Source of the DNA: Exiguobacterium sp. AM39-5BH
GTDB taxonomy: Bacteria; Bacillota; Bacilli; Exiguobacteriales; Exiguobacteriaceae
NCBI RefSeq assembly: GCF_003467445.1
Contig: NZ_QSGS01000012.1
Coordinates: 1-54,632, forward strand
Length of the DNA: 54,632 bases
Direction: 5' to 3'
Shown in pieces: positions 25,944 through 34,345 of the stretch. Position 1 is the stretch's first letter; every line of letters begins with the position of its first letter. Below the pieces are notes generated by a model. It worked only from the letters and a program-made list of their open reading frames with translations, did not search any database and was not told the DNA's origin. The position numbers and the translations under genes are program-made.

Positions 25944-25971
25944 AAAAAGACGTCCTGCGGGACGTCTTTTT
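25944..25971. terminator. Bidirectional terminator between prsA and yhaM
   Basis: A 12-bp perfect stem AAAAAGACGTCC/GGACGTCTTTTT with loop TGCG between two convergent genes. Confidence 0.9.
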
Positions 25972-25979
25972 ATAAGCCT

Positions 25980-26909
25980 TCATAACTTCGGTTTATAGAA
26001 TGCCCGATTATCGAGCGCCATGATCCGCTCCGTGAACGTACCGGGTTCGATTCCTTCAAACGCTTTATTGAACATGTTCATGCGGGCATCGATGTTGTCA
26101 ATGAAGAAGAGCATCTCGGCTTCCGGGAGCTGTGGCGTATTCGCCGACCCCCACTCCGGCTTCCCATGATGGCTAAGAACGAGATGTTGGAGCAACGTCA
26201 CCACTTCACGGTCGGTACCGAGCTCTCGTGCAACGACCTCTACTTCGGACGCCATGAGCGACAAATGACCGAGCAGCTTGCCTTCGAGCGTATACTCCGG
26301 TGTGATCGCATCTGATAACTCGATCACTTTTGCCAAGTCGTGGAGCACGACGCCCGCGACGAGCAAGTCCCGATTCAATTGCGGGTAAAGGTCGCATATC
26401 GTGTCAGCAAGTTTCAACATCGATAAGACGTGGTACGCGAGACCTGAATAGACCGCATGATGATGCCGGACCGCCGCTGGATACGTGAAATAGGCTGCTT
26501 CATTCCGGTCGACAAGTGCCGTCACGAGTTGTTTTATCCCATCGTGTTCAATCGCCTCGATGTAACCGCGAATCCCAGCCTCGAGCTCGGACTTCGGTAT
26601 CGGGGCCGAACGCACGTAAGGCGCAATGTCCGTCTCCCCTTCGATAATGGAGATTTGTTTCAGTTTCAACTGGGTTCGACCGCGATAGTCCATCACTTCC
26701 CCGGAAGCATGGACGATTTTTTTCGTCGCATATTTATCCGTATCGGCACTGTCCCATACTTTCGTCTCAATCTCCCCGCTCTCGTCGCAAAGAATGAGCG
26801 TCAAGTATGGTTTGCCGTTCCCGGCGAGCCCCCGATACGATTGTTTGATCATCACATATTGGTTTAACATGTCGCCCACTTTGAGCTGACCGATTTTAGT
26901 CGTCGTCAA
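25980..26909 (-). CDS. yhaM: 3'-5' exoribonuclease YhaM
   Basis: About 309 residues. An N-terminal OB fold (about 5-90, with GKPYLTLILCDESGEIETKVWD) precedes an HD metal-dependent domain with the His/Asp motifs HHHAVYSGLAYHV, VVLHDLAKV and SHHGKPEW. YhaM degrades RNA ends and takes part in mRNA turnover and DNA replication-related processing. The likely start is TTG at 26909, six bases after GAGAGGTG; it aligns with the N-terminus of the Bacillus protein. The ATG at 26942 lies without a ribosome site. Convergent with prsA, as in the Bacillus neighbourhood. Confidence 0.9.
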   Translation of the reverse strand: MTTTKIGQLKVGDMLNQYVMIKQSYRGLAGNGKPYLTLILCDESGEIETKVWDSADTDKYATKKIVHASGEVMDYRGRTQLKLKQISIIEGETDIAPYVRSAPIPKSELEAGIRGYIEAIEHDGIKQLVTALVDRNEAAYFTYPAAVRHHHAVYSGLAYHVLSMLKLADTICDLYPQLNRDLLVAGVVLHDLAKVIELSDAITPEYTLEGKLLGHLSLMASEVEVVARELGTDREVVTLLQHLVLSHHGKPEWGSANTPQLPEAEMLFFIDNIDARMNMFNKAFEGIEPGTFTERIMALDNRAFYKPKL

Positions 26910-27024
26910 AAAAAGCACCTCTCTTCTCGTCAGTACCTCCATCTTAACGAAAGTTCATCTCAGATGCCAACTTTCTAGGAAAAGTGGGAATACTTGAAGG
27001 AGAAGCACATTGGAGGAATGAGAA

Positions 27025-27935
27025 ATGAAGTGGGATTGGTATACACGACCAGAAGAGAATGTCCATATCGACAAACGTTACGAAGATGCGTACACCTATT
27101 GGCTTGAGCAATTAACGACTTCCAAAGTAACAAAAATCATCGTTGAACGGGATTTTATGTACGGTTCCCTCACACTCGACTATGAACAACTTGAGCGCGA
27201 ACCGCAAAAGATGGGACACTATTTCGTGACCCGGGATTTCTTGTGGACTATCGGGTTTGATGAATTATATTGTGAGACAGTGGCTACGAAACAGTACGAC
27301 ACCCCGATCGAGGCGTTTTATGATTTGCTCGCCGAAAAGATGGACTTTTATTTCCATGGTATTGATGAATACGAAGAAAGATTAATGATGACGCAGCGGG
27401 AGATGAGTGGACAAGTTCCTCCCGAGTTCATGAATGAAATTTTTGGCCTCCGGAACGAAATTGAACGTTGGTCCGATACGGTCGTCCCGTACCGAGAATT
27501 GCTCATGGCTGGACGTGAGGCATTTCTCAATATAAATCTCGATGATTTAAACGCTTATCGTCTCGCTACATATCGAGTCAATCGCCTATTGACGCTGATC
27601 GAGCATTACCAAGAAGATGTCATCGCGTTAACCGATCTTGCCTCAACCCTATCGAACTTCCGAGGCAATGAAATCATGAGGCGTTGACTGTCTTCACAGC
27701 CTTGACGACTCCAGTCGTCGCCTTTGGGGCCATTTGGGGAATGAACTTCAAAGAGATGCCCGAACTGAAGTGGCCACTCGGCTATCTGTTTGCTTGGGTG
27801 ATGATTGTGCTCTTCACAGGTCTAATCTACACATGGTTGAAACGTAAAAAATGGATCGGGCCGCTCTTACAATTCCCGAATCAAGCTCCTAATCAAAAAC
27901 GATTAGAGAAACAACGTAAAAAAAGAAAAAAGTGA
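27025..27935 (+). pseudogene. corA: CorA-family magnesium/divalent cation channel, interrupted by one missing base
   Basis: Restored, about 303 residues. A long cytosolic helical domain fills the first frame (27025-27689); the second frame carries the two C-terminal membrane helices with the selectivity motif GMNFKEMPEL, typical of CorA. The frames meet at 27684-27685: NEIMRR should continue LTVFTALTTP, which needs one more T in a T run. CorA forms a pentameric channel for Mg2+ and, in some members, other divalent cations. GGAGG lies 8 bases before the ATG. If the break were real, the membrane domain would be lost entirely. Confidence 0.87.
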
Positions 27936-27949
27936 AAACAATAAAAAAA

Positions 27950-27963
27950 CGAACAAAAGTTCG
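27950..27963. promoter_or_regulatory. LexA (SOS) box of dinB
   Basis: CGAACAAAAGTTCG matches the Bacillus LexA/DinR site CGAAC-N4-GTTCG perfectly in both arms. A TATACT -10 box begins one base later (27965-27970), so bound LexA would block the promoter. Confidence 0.88.
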
Positions 27964-28003
27964 GTATACTGAAAGGAGTAGTTGCTATAGAAAGGTGATG
28001 AAC

Positions 28004-29092
28004 ATGGAACGATTGATTATCCACGTCGATATGGACGCGTTTTATGCCTCGGTCGAACAGCGGGACCGTCCTGATTTACGTGATAAGCCTGTCATCGTCG
28101 GTGGCGCCCCCCACAGCCGTGGTGTGGTCGCCACCTGTTCGTATGAGGCGAGAAAATACGGAGTGCATAGCGCCATGTCGTCAAGGCGCGCGTTCGCGCT
28201 CTGTCCCCAGGCGACGTTCGTCAAACCGCGCTTTCACGTCTATCGGCACGTCAGCCAACAAGTGATGGCGATCTTCAAGTCGATCACGCCGCTCGTCGAA
28301 CCGCTCTCGCTCGATGAGGCCTATTTGGACGTGACCGAGAACACACTTATGAGCACGTCCGGCCCTTATATCGCGCGCTATATTCTCGGGGAAATCAAGC
28401 GCCGGACGGGGCTGACGGCCTCGGCAGGAGTCGCCACGTCGAAGTTCGTTGCCAAAATCGCCTCCGGGTTCAATAAACCGAACGGATTGACGGTCGTCGA
28501 AGCTGCCGATGTCGAGTCGTTCCTCGCACCGCTCCCGATTACGACGATGCACGGCGTCGGTAAAGTGACGGCCCAAACACTGTTCAAGCACGACTACCAT
28601 ACGATTGCCGATTTGCAGCGCGCGCAACCCGAGCAATTGAAGGCCATTTTCGGATTCGACCGTGGGAACCAACTGTATGAACTCGCATCCGGTCGCGATA
28701 GCCGCCCCGTCGTACCGACCCGGGAACGTAAATCCATCGGCTCTGAGACGACGTTCGCATTCGACCTCGATGATCCGGAAGAAGTATATGAACGCGTCGT
28801 CCCGGAAATCGAAGACGTGCTCCATCAACTGGATCGGCGTGAACTCAGCTGCCAGACGGTGACGATAAAAATCAAGACGAGCGAGTTTCAGGCCCGGAGC
28901 CACCAAATCAAACTAAACCATCCGACACACGACCACGACGAGATTAAACGGCTCGCCCGCCGCCTGTTTGACGAGATGGCGATTACTGAACCGGTCCGCT
29001 TAATCGGGATGACGGTGTCCGATTTGATCCCCCGTACTGAGACGGCACGCCAACTCACGTTCGAAGAGCTGACAAACCCTCCGCTTGAATAA
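28004..29092 (+). CDS. dinB: DNA polymerase IV, Y family
   Basis: A 362-residue translesion polymerase. The catalytic acids are Asp9 in HVDMDAFYASVEQ and Asp104/Glu105 in LSLDEAYLDV; helix-hairpin-helix region around GVGKVTAQTLFKHD; the C-terminal little-finger domain begins near residue 235 (ERKSIGSETTF). It copies damaged templates and raises mutation rate. The ATG at 28004 has AAAGGTG six bases upstream. There is no canonical clamp-binding peptide at the very end, though RQLTFEEL near the C-terminus is a likely beta-clamp motif. A LexA box lies in its promoter. Confidence 0.95.
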   Translation: MERLIIHVDMDAFYASVEQRDRPDLRDKPVIVGGAPHSRGVVATCSYEARKYGVHSAMSSRRAFALCPQATFVKPRFHVYRHVSQQVMAIFKSITPLVEPLSLDEAYLDVTENTLMSTSGPYIARYILGEIKRRTGLTASAGVATSKFVAKIASGFNKPNGLTVVEAADVESFLAPLPITTMHGVGKVTAQTLFKHDYHTIADLQRAQPEQLKAIFGFDRGNQLYELASGRDSRPVVPTRERKSIGSETTFAFDLDDPEEVYERVVPEIEDVLHQLDRRELSCQTVTIKIKTSEFQARSHQIKLNHPTHDHDEIKRLARRLFDEMAITEPVRLIGMTVSDLIPRTETARQLTFEELTNPPLE

Positions 29093-29106
29093 TGAATGAC
29101 CATTCA
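29093..29106. promoter_or_regulatory. Second copy of the FadR-like palindrome
   Basis: TGAATGACCATTCA, identical to the site before lcfB, begins one base after the dinB stop codon and lies 28 bases before the start of the following small gene. Confidence 0.5.
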
Positions 29107-29134
29107 GTACAATGAAAGAAAAGGGGGCAGACGG

Positions 29135-29353
29135 ATGGAACAGTATACAATCACGGCATTCGAGAATGATGGGACGATTGTTTTGAACGATTCCTTTCCC
29201 GCGGCAAGCGATGACGAGGCGAAAGCGAAAGGGCTCGCATTGCTCGACGAAGCTGGGCACCTTCATAAAGGCGCTCGCATTGTACGACGCGGTCAACTCA
29301 TCTACTTCGAGCGCTGCAAGTTGCCAGGCAAACTGAAAGGCACGGCCTCATAA
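29135..29353 (+). CDS. YhzD-like small protein
   Basis: A 72-residue soluble protein with the pattern of the Bacillus YhzD group: ITAFENDGTIVLNDSF, AASDDEAKAKGLALL and a final QLIYFERCKL. Function unknown. GGGGG lies 7 bases before the ATG at 29135. It may be co-transcribed with dinB or driven from a promoter near the TGAATGACCATTCA palindrome. The family call is from memory of the pattern, so moderate. Confidence 0.65.
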   Translation: MEQYTITAFENDGTIVLNDSFPAASDDEAKAKGLALLDEAGHLHKGARIVRRGQLIYFERCKLPGKLKGTAS

Positions 29354-29358
29354 CAGCA

Positions 29359-29385
29359 GCGCCTCGGGAATCCCGAGGCGCTTGT
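29359..29385. terminator. Bidirectional terminator after the YhzD-like gene
   Basis: An 11-bp perfect stem GCGCCTCGGGA/TCCCGAGGCGC between convergent genes; T content on the plus side is modest. Confidence 0.7.
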
Positions 29386-29847
29386 TCATTCACTATATTT
29401 GGCTTCCCACTCATTGCGCCAGTCCATGTAATCGGGATGTAGCTCTTCCACCGTCTTGCCGTCTAACGAGTATGCATTTCCGACGAGCGGCTCGGCCGAA
29501 TCCGGATACGACGTCCCCCCGATGACTTCGCCGTCCACCATCATCACGAAGACATTCGCCTGACCGAGCGGATGGTCACGGACGATAAAAATCTCTTGCC
29601 GAATATCACGTCCGATGTATTCATCTGGCGGTGTCGTCTGCACTTCCCACGTACTGCGCGTCAGCAATTCAAGCAAATCCTCCCGATGTTCGATTCCCTT
29701 TATAAGAGACGATGTCATAGCCTCGCTCTACTAAATACGCTTCAGCCACTTTCGCGTCCGCCCCAAGCGTCGGTGTCGTCTGTTCGCTCTCATTCGAGCA
29801 GGCCGCAAGCAAGAGAGTACATACAATGATTCCGATTCGTCTCCACA
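29386..29847 (-). pseudogene. Small lipoprotein, interrupted by one extra base
   Basis: Restored, about 153 residues. It begins MWRRIGIIVCTLLLAAC: a short signal peptide with lipobox LAAC (Cys17), so a membrane lipoprotein. The mature part starts with NESEQTTPTLGADAKVAEAYL. The first frame ends soon after YDIVSYKG, and the sequence continues in another frame as IEHREDLLELLTRSTWEV, a join at 29696-29701 where one base too many lies in the CCCTTT run. The start at 29847 has GAGGTGGGG upstream. The rest contains a compact domain ending DYMDWRNEWEAKYSE. Function unknown. Confidence 0.75.
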
Positions 29848-29910
29848 TTGTCTCCCCACCTCATCATTTAGCATTTTTGTACATGTTCGGCAGATGGGTC
29901 AACATATCTT

Positions 29911-31685
29911 TCAAAACGGAAAGATGAGTAAAATCGAGATGATTGCAACAATCGCTGTCACAACTTGGAGCGGTAAACCGACTTTGACAAAATCGAAGAA
30001 ACGGTAGCCCCCGATGCCGAACACCATCGCATTCGTCGGCGAACCGAACGGGGTCATGAATGCGAGCGATGCCGCAATCGCAACGGCGACAACGAGCGGG
30101 ACCGGGCTGACTTCGATAGCTGAAGCGAGCGAGACAGAGAGCGGTGCGAACAAGATGGCCGTCGCCGTGTTCGAGATGATTTGACTAAGTGCCATCGTCG
30201 CAATGAAGATGGCGATGAGAACCCAGACCGGTCCCGCTTGACCGAACGAGTCGCTGATGAATGTGACGAGCCAGGCCATGACCCCGGCGTTATCGAGTGC
30301 TTGACCGACGGGAACCATTGCAGCAATCAATAACAGCGAGGACCATTGAATCGAAGCATAGGCGACGTCCATATGCCGCACGGCTCCGGTGAGCACCATG
30401 GCCAGCGCTGCGAGCCATACCGCCACGGTCGGGTCGACCCACTCGAAGACGAGGAGCGTGACCATCATGAGCATGATGAGACCCGCGGCCAGCTGATGAC
30501 GCTCGGACACGGCCCTGTTCGCGACATCGGTCACCCGCTCATTGGCGAGCAACAGGGACGTCTCGTCCCCAGCTCGCTCTAAATCGCTCCACTCCCCTTG
30601 CGTAACGAGCATATCTCCGCGCTCGAGCGGGACGTCTTTCAATCGCATGATCGCAATCTCTTCGTACGGACGGATGACTTGAAGCACATTCAACCGGTAG
30701 TCGTTACGCAAGTGACTATCCGATAAACAGCGACCGACGAGTGGACTGTCCGTTGGGATGGTGAAGACGGCGACACCGCCCGCTTTCCCGTAGACCGCCT
30801 TCACGTCGACAGGTTTGACCTTTATCCCTTCCCTTTCGGCAATCCGCCGAACATCCGCCTCCGCTCCGCTGACATACACTTGACCTTCGATGAGTCGCGT
30901 CTCTGCGCGAGCCGTGACGATCGATGCGTCACGCTTTTTTCTTGTTCGCCGACGACGATTAGACCGTCTCGCGACCAGTTGACGTCGCGGATCGTCCGTC
31001 CGATTAACGAATGCCCTTTCGAGAGGGTAAAGGCAAACAGGCTTATGTGCGGCACGGCCGACCGATTCATCGCCGAGGCTCGCACCTCGTTCGTACCGAG
31101 CAATCGATTGCCGAGGACATAGAAATAGACAAGGCCGACGACTGCCATGACAAGCCCGATCGGCAAGAGTGCGAAGAAACCGAGCGCGCCGGAGGACGTG
31201 TTCCGCAGCGTCTCGGCTGCCACCAAGTTCGGTGGCGTCCCGATCAACGTCATCGTCCCACCGATACTCGAGAAGAACGCGAGTGGCATCAACAGTTTGG
31301 TCGGGCTTGCCCCCATCTGTCTCGACATGGCTAGGACGACCGGAATCAATAAGGCGACCGTTCCTGTGTTCGACATAAGGCTCGACAATGAAGTGACCGT
31401 GACCATCAAGACAAGAAAGAGGCGTACCTCATTCCCTTTCGCGTACGGGATGAGCGCAGCACCTAACCGTTCGGCCAGTCCCGTATGAAATAGACCGGCC
31501 CCGACGATGAACAGTCCAGCAATCATGAGCACGACCGAATTCGAAAAACCGGCCATCGCTTCAACCGGCGTCAACTGATTCGTTAAGACGAGCAGTAAGA
31601 GACCAAGAAGCGCGACCAAATCGGCGCGAAGCCAGCCCCCGATAAACCCGATCATCATGACTGCTAAAATCATCAAGGTGACCAT
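29911..31685 (-). pseudogene. SLC13/DASS-type permease with RCK_C domains, interrupted by one missing base
   Basis: Restored, about 592 residues. The N-terminal membrane block (about 1-200) has LMSNTGTVALLIPV and GGTMTLIGTPPNLVAAE; the C-terminal block has SQIISNTATAILFAP and FMTPFGSPTNAMVFG, the repeated Ser-Asn-Thr/Pro motifs of the DASS family of sodium-coupled anion transporters. Between them lie two TrkA-C (RCK_C) regulatory domains (HSLIGRTIRDVNW and SPLVGRCLSDSHL). Substrate is unknown; such proteins carry dicarboxylates, sulfate or similar anions. The frame breaks in the first RCK_C domain at a run of six T (30935-30940, six A on the coding strand) where seven would restore it. AAGGGTGG precedes the ATG at 31685. 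A cre overlaps its promoter. Confidence 0.85.
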
Positions 31686-31722
31686 GACGTCCACCCTTTC
31701 TTGTGAAATATTCTACAATCTC

Positions 31723-31752
31723 ACTATACCATGCAACATGTAAGCGTTATCA
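31723..31752 (-). promoter_or_regulatory. Promoter and cre site of the SLC13-type permease
   Basis: On the minus strand, TGATAACGCTTACA (31739-31752) is a perfect cre (its other strand reads TGTAAGCGTTATCA). It overlaps the -35 region of a promoter with extended -10 TGGTATAGT (hexamer 31723-31728). CcpA binding would repress the permease when sugar is plentiful. Confidence 0.65.
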
Positions 31753-31777
31753 TTGGCGAGGTGACAATCTCGGCAAC

Positions 31778-31806
31778 AAAAAAACGGATGGCTCGATTGC
31801 CATCCG
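31778..31806 (-). terminator. Terminator of yheB-yheA
   Basis: CGGATGGC/GCCATCCG stem with a six-base loop followed on the minus strand by seven T, ten bases past the yheA stop codon. Confidence 0.88.
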
Positions 31807-31815
31807 CATCAACAC

Positions 31816-32187
31816 TTACTGAATTTCGTTATCACTGACCATCGGAGCGTAAAGCTCTTCAAGCGGCTTCATGATAATTTTCGTCACTTCTGTGACGAGT
31901 TGATGCATGCGTTGCTCTTCTTGCATGAGCTCCATGATCAATTCGTTCTGTTGAACGCCCATCATTTTCGTTTGTGCGTCCATCATCTCTTGCTCCGAAA
32001 TTTCTTCACCTTGCATCTGCTTCTGCTGAAGCGTCATTTGGATGTCACGGAAGTCAGCAAATAACTGGTTCGCTTCTGCATCCGCATTGACACGATCGTA
32101 TAATGAAGAGAGTTTCGTGAACTCCTCAGAATCGCGAAGTGCTTTTTCCAATTGGTAAGCATGGTCGTACAAGTTTGTTTGTGACAT
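31816..32187 (-). CDS. yheA: YlbF/YmcA-family protein YheA
   Basis: A 123-residue helical protein of the YlbF/YmcA family, closest in pattern to B. subtilis YheA: NLYDHAYQLEKALRDSEEF at the start, ADFRDIQMTLQQKQMQGEEI in the middle, and IIMKPLEELY near the end. YlbF and YmcA are parts of the RNase Y accessory complex; the role of YheA is less clear. AGGAGGACGTC precedes the ATG. It follows yheB by 35 bases in the same direction, as in B. subtilis. Confidence 0.88.
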   Translation of the reverse strand: MSQTNLYDHAYQLEKALRDSEEFTKLSSLYDRVNADAEANQLFADFRDIQMTLQQKQMQGEEISEQEMMDAQTKMMGVQQNELIMELMQEEQRMHQLVTEVTKIIMKPLEELYAPMVSDNEIQ

Positions 32188-32222
32188 GTGACGTCCTCCT
32201 AGATACTATTAGAGTGTGCCCT

Positions 32223-33341
32223 TTAAATGATGGCAATCAACCCTTGAATCAAACCAATCATACCACCTAACAAGGCACCAAGCCATGTTATTGCCCGGAA
32301 CTCCCGTTTTGAAATCGAGAGTACAATCTCTTCTAGATAAGATGTATCGAGCGAACTGACTTGTTCTTGCACAATTTGATCAATTTTCAAACGGTCCATG
32401 ACCGTCTCCATTTGATCCGTGAAGCGCGTGATGACGAGACGCACCCCAGCCGGGACGAGCTCATCGACGACACGGTCTTCGATGTCTCGCGTATACGAGT
32501 GGACGGTCCGATCGAGCAATTCCCCGACCGGCAAGCGCGAGACGACTTCCGTCGTTACACCGTCAATCAACCGTTCCTCAAGACGATCGTCTAGCAACGT
32601 ATCGATCGACCGTTCGCTGAACCGTTCGAACTCGCGCGTAATCATTTCTGCCATCCCCGATCGCGTCGAGCTGCCACGGAGGATGTTGATCATCTCAGGA
32701 CGGATCATTTCGACGAAATTCAAATTTTGAATGAAGCCCGCGATAAAGCCGAGCCGACGCTGAACGAACGAGTCGACCATGTGTCGCAGTTGCGCTTCAC
32801 CCTCGACGGAATAGAAATATTCCTCCGACTTGACGAGCAAGGCGTCGACGATTTCGGGAATGATGCCCCGAATGCGATCCATGCCGTCCTCACCGAGAAT
32901 CTCATAAAGTTTACGCGTCTTCACATCCGTCAGGACGAGCCGAAGCTCTTGGCGGAGCTTCGTGTCCGCTTCCGTTAATACGCGCGTCTCTGCGTCCGGA
33001 TAGAGGGGTTCGATGAGTGAACGGATCGTCTTATCCGAACGCAACATCGTCCGTACCTCACCTTGCACATATGACGTGATATGGCCACCGACTTGTTCGT
33101 CGAGCAGGCGCTTACGCATCCCTTCAGGTGTCAACAAGTGCTTGACGACGGTCTTACCGAGACTCGTCGCCAACTCATCGCGCCGTTTCGGGATCAAGCC
33201 TGGCGTGAAGGGGATGCGCATCTTCCCAATATATTTAGGATGATGAGGACGGAATAACATTTTGATGGCGAGGTAGTTGGTCACTCCCCCGATTGTCGCA
33301 CCAATGGCGATCATAATAAATACTTTGACTAGACTATCCAA
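32223..33341 (-). CDS. yheB: DUF445 membrane protein YheB
   Basis: A 372-residue DUF445 protein. A membrane helix at each end (about 5-25 and 348-370) frames a long helical cytosolic or peripheral body; MRIPFTPGLIPKRRDELA is a conserved family segment. Its function is not known. It forms a two-gene unit with yheA. The start codon region overlaps the promoter area of the divergent regulator gene. Confidence 0.85.
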   Translation of the reverse strand: MDSLVKVFIMIAIGATIGGVTNYLAIKMLFRPHHPKYIGKMRIPFTPGLIPKRRDELATSLGKTVVKHLLTPEGMRKRLLDEQVGGHITSYVQGEVRTMLRSDKTIRSLIEPLYPDAETRVLTEADTKLRQELRLVLTDVKTRKLYEILGEDGMDRIRGIIPEIVDALLVKSEEYFYSVEGEAQLRHMVDSFVQRRLGFIAGFIQNLNFVEMIRPEMINILRGSSTRSGMAEMITREFERFSERSIDTLLDDRLEERLIDGVTTEVVSRLPVGELLDRTVHSYTRDIEDRVVDELVPAGVRLVITRFTDQMETVMDRLKIDQIVQEQVSSLDTSYLEEIVLSISKREFRAITWLGALLGGMIGLIQGLIAII

Positions 33342-33393
33342 ACTGTCTGCCTCCGATCTGAAGTATGATACATTTGTGGAAGAGGTGATTGTG

Positions 33394-34242
33394 TTGACTA
33401 TGTTCGAACGAATTAAATCAGTTTTCCCGACGGCTATCCATCGATCAGAAGAAGCTTCCAGTGACGTTCACTGGTATCAAGCCCCGGACGGCACGGTCTT
33501 CGGGATACCTAAAACGGAGCTGACGGAGCGTGAGCGACAGTTGCTCGAGTGGTCCGCGACCCCGTTGCTAACGAGACTCGACCCACGACAAGCCAAATGG
33601 CAAAATCGACTACTTACCGACACGTACCGGTTCGACCGGCCGTTTCGTCTCATGTCGCTCGCCCTACACTATCAAGATTCTGAGGCGCTCGAACAATTTT
33701 TAGGCGTGTTAGCTGACTTTATGCCTGAAGCTGAAATCGTTCTCATGACGCGGTCTCATGTTGAAATCATTGAGACCGATCAATTCGTCGAGCTGATCGA
33801 GTTCGAGGACGTTTTGCGGGCGATTGCGAGCGATTGTTACGTCGAGGCACATGTCGTCTATAGCGCACGTCCGCTCGGTGACCTGGGGCCACTTTATCAT
33901 CAACATCAGGCACTACTCCCACTCGCCAAGCTCTCTACTAAAGCTTACCCTGCTAGTCAATTATTATACCATTATTTGCTACAACGCCATGAGACTTTTG
34001 ATGTACGTCCCCATCTGACGGCCACTGTCGTCGAGTCACTCGATAAGACGACGATTGATGTATTGGAGACGCTGTTTACCCACTCGTTGAACGTCTCGCA
34101 TACAGCCAAGGCGCTATTCATGCATCGAAATACACTCAACTATCGGCTCGACCGGCTCTATGAAGCGACCGGTTATGACATTAGGCAGTTCTACGATGCC
34201 AGTCTGCTCCAATTGATTGTCACGTTGCACAAATCTGAGTAA
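33394..34242 (+). CDS. PucR/CdaR-type transcriptional regulator
   Basis: About 282 residues. The C-terminal 65 residues (DVLETLFTHSLNVSHTAKALFMHRNTLNYRLDRLYEATG) are the helix-turn-helix of the PucR/CdaR group, found in activators of sugar-acid, purine and proline use. The N-terminal 200 residues have no domain I can name. The likely start is TTG at 33394, six bases after GAGGTG; ATG at 33400 is the alternative. It lies upstream of msmX in the same direction, with a separate cre-containing promoter in between. Target genes are not known. Confidence 0.8.
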   Translation: MTMFERIKSVFPTAIHRSEEASSDVHWYQAPDGTVFGIPKTELTERERQLLEWSATPLLTRLDPRQAKWQNRLLTDTYRFDRPFRLMSLALHYQDSEALEQFLGVLADFMPEAEIVLMTRSHVEIIETDQFVELIEFEDVLRAIASDCYVEAHVVYSARPLGDLGPLYHQHQALLPLAKLSTKAYPASQLLYHYLLQRHETFDVRPHLTATVVESLDKTTIDVLETLFTHSLNVSHTAKALFMHRNTLNYRLDRLYEATGYDIRQFYDASLLQLIVTLHKSE

Positions 34243-34271
34243 TCGTTTTTGTGCAACGTGTACATATTCGA

Positions 34272-34314
34272 TGCAAGCGGTTTCATCGTATAATCAGTCT
34301 TGTAAGCGCTATTA
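34272..34314 (+). promoter_or_regulatory. Two cre sites flanking the msmX -10 box
   Basis: TGCAAGCGGTTTCA (34272-34285) is a full match to the cre consensus; TATAAT (34289-34294) follows; TGTAAGCGCTATTA (34301-34314) is a second cre with one mismatch. The msmX start is 31 bases further on. CcpA could repress both initiation and elongation. Confidence 0.7.
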
Positions 34315-34345
34315 TACAAGAACAGATTCTCAGGAGGCTAACGAC

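Noticed and set aside
28181..28906. 241-codon antisense frame inside dinB
   Set aside because: Shadow of dinB, which has all Y-family motifs, a ribosome site and a LexA box.
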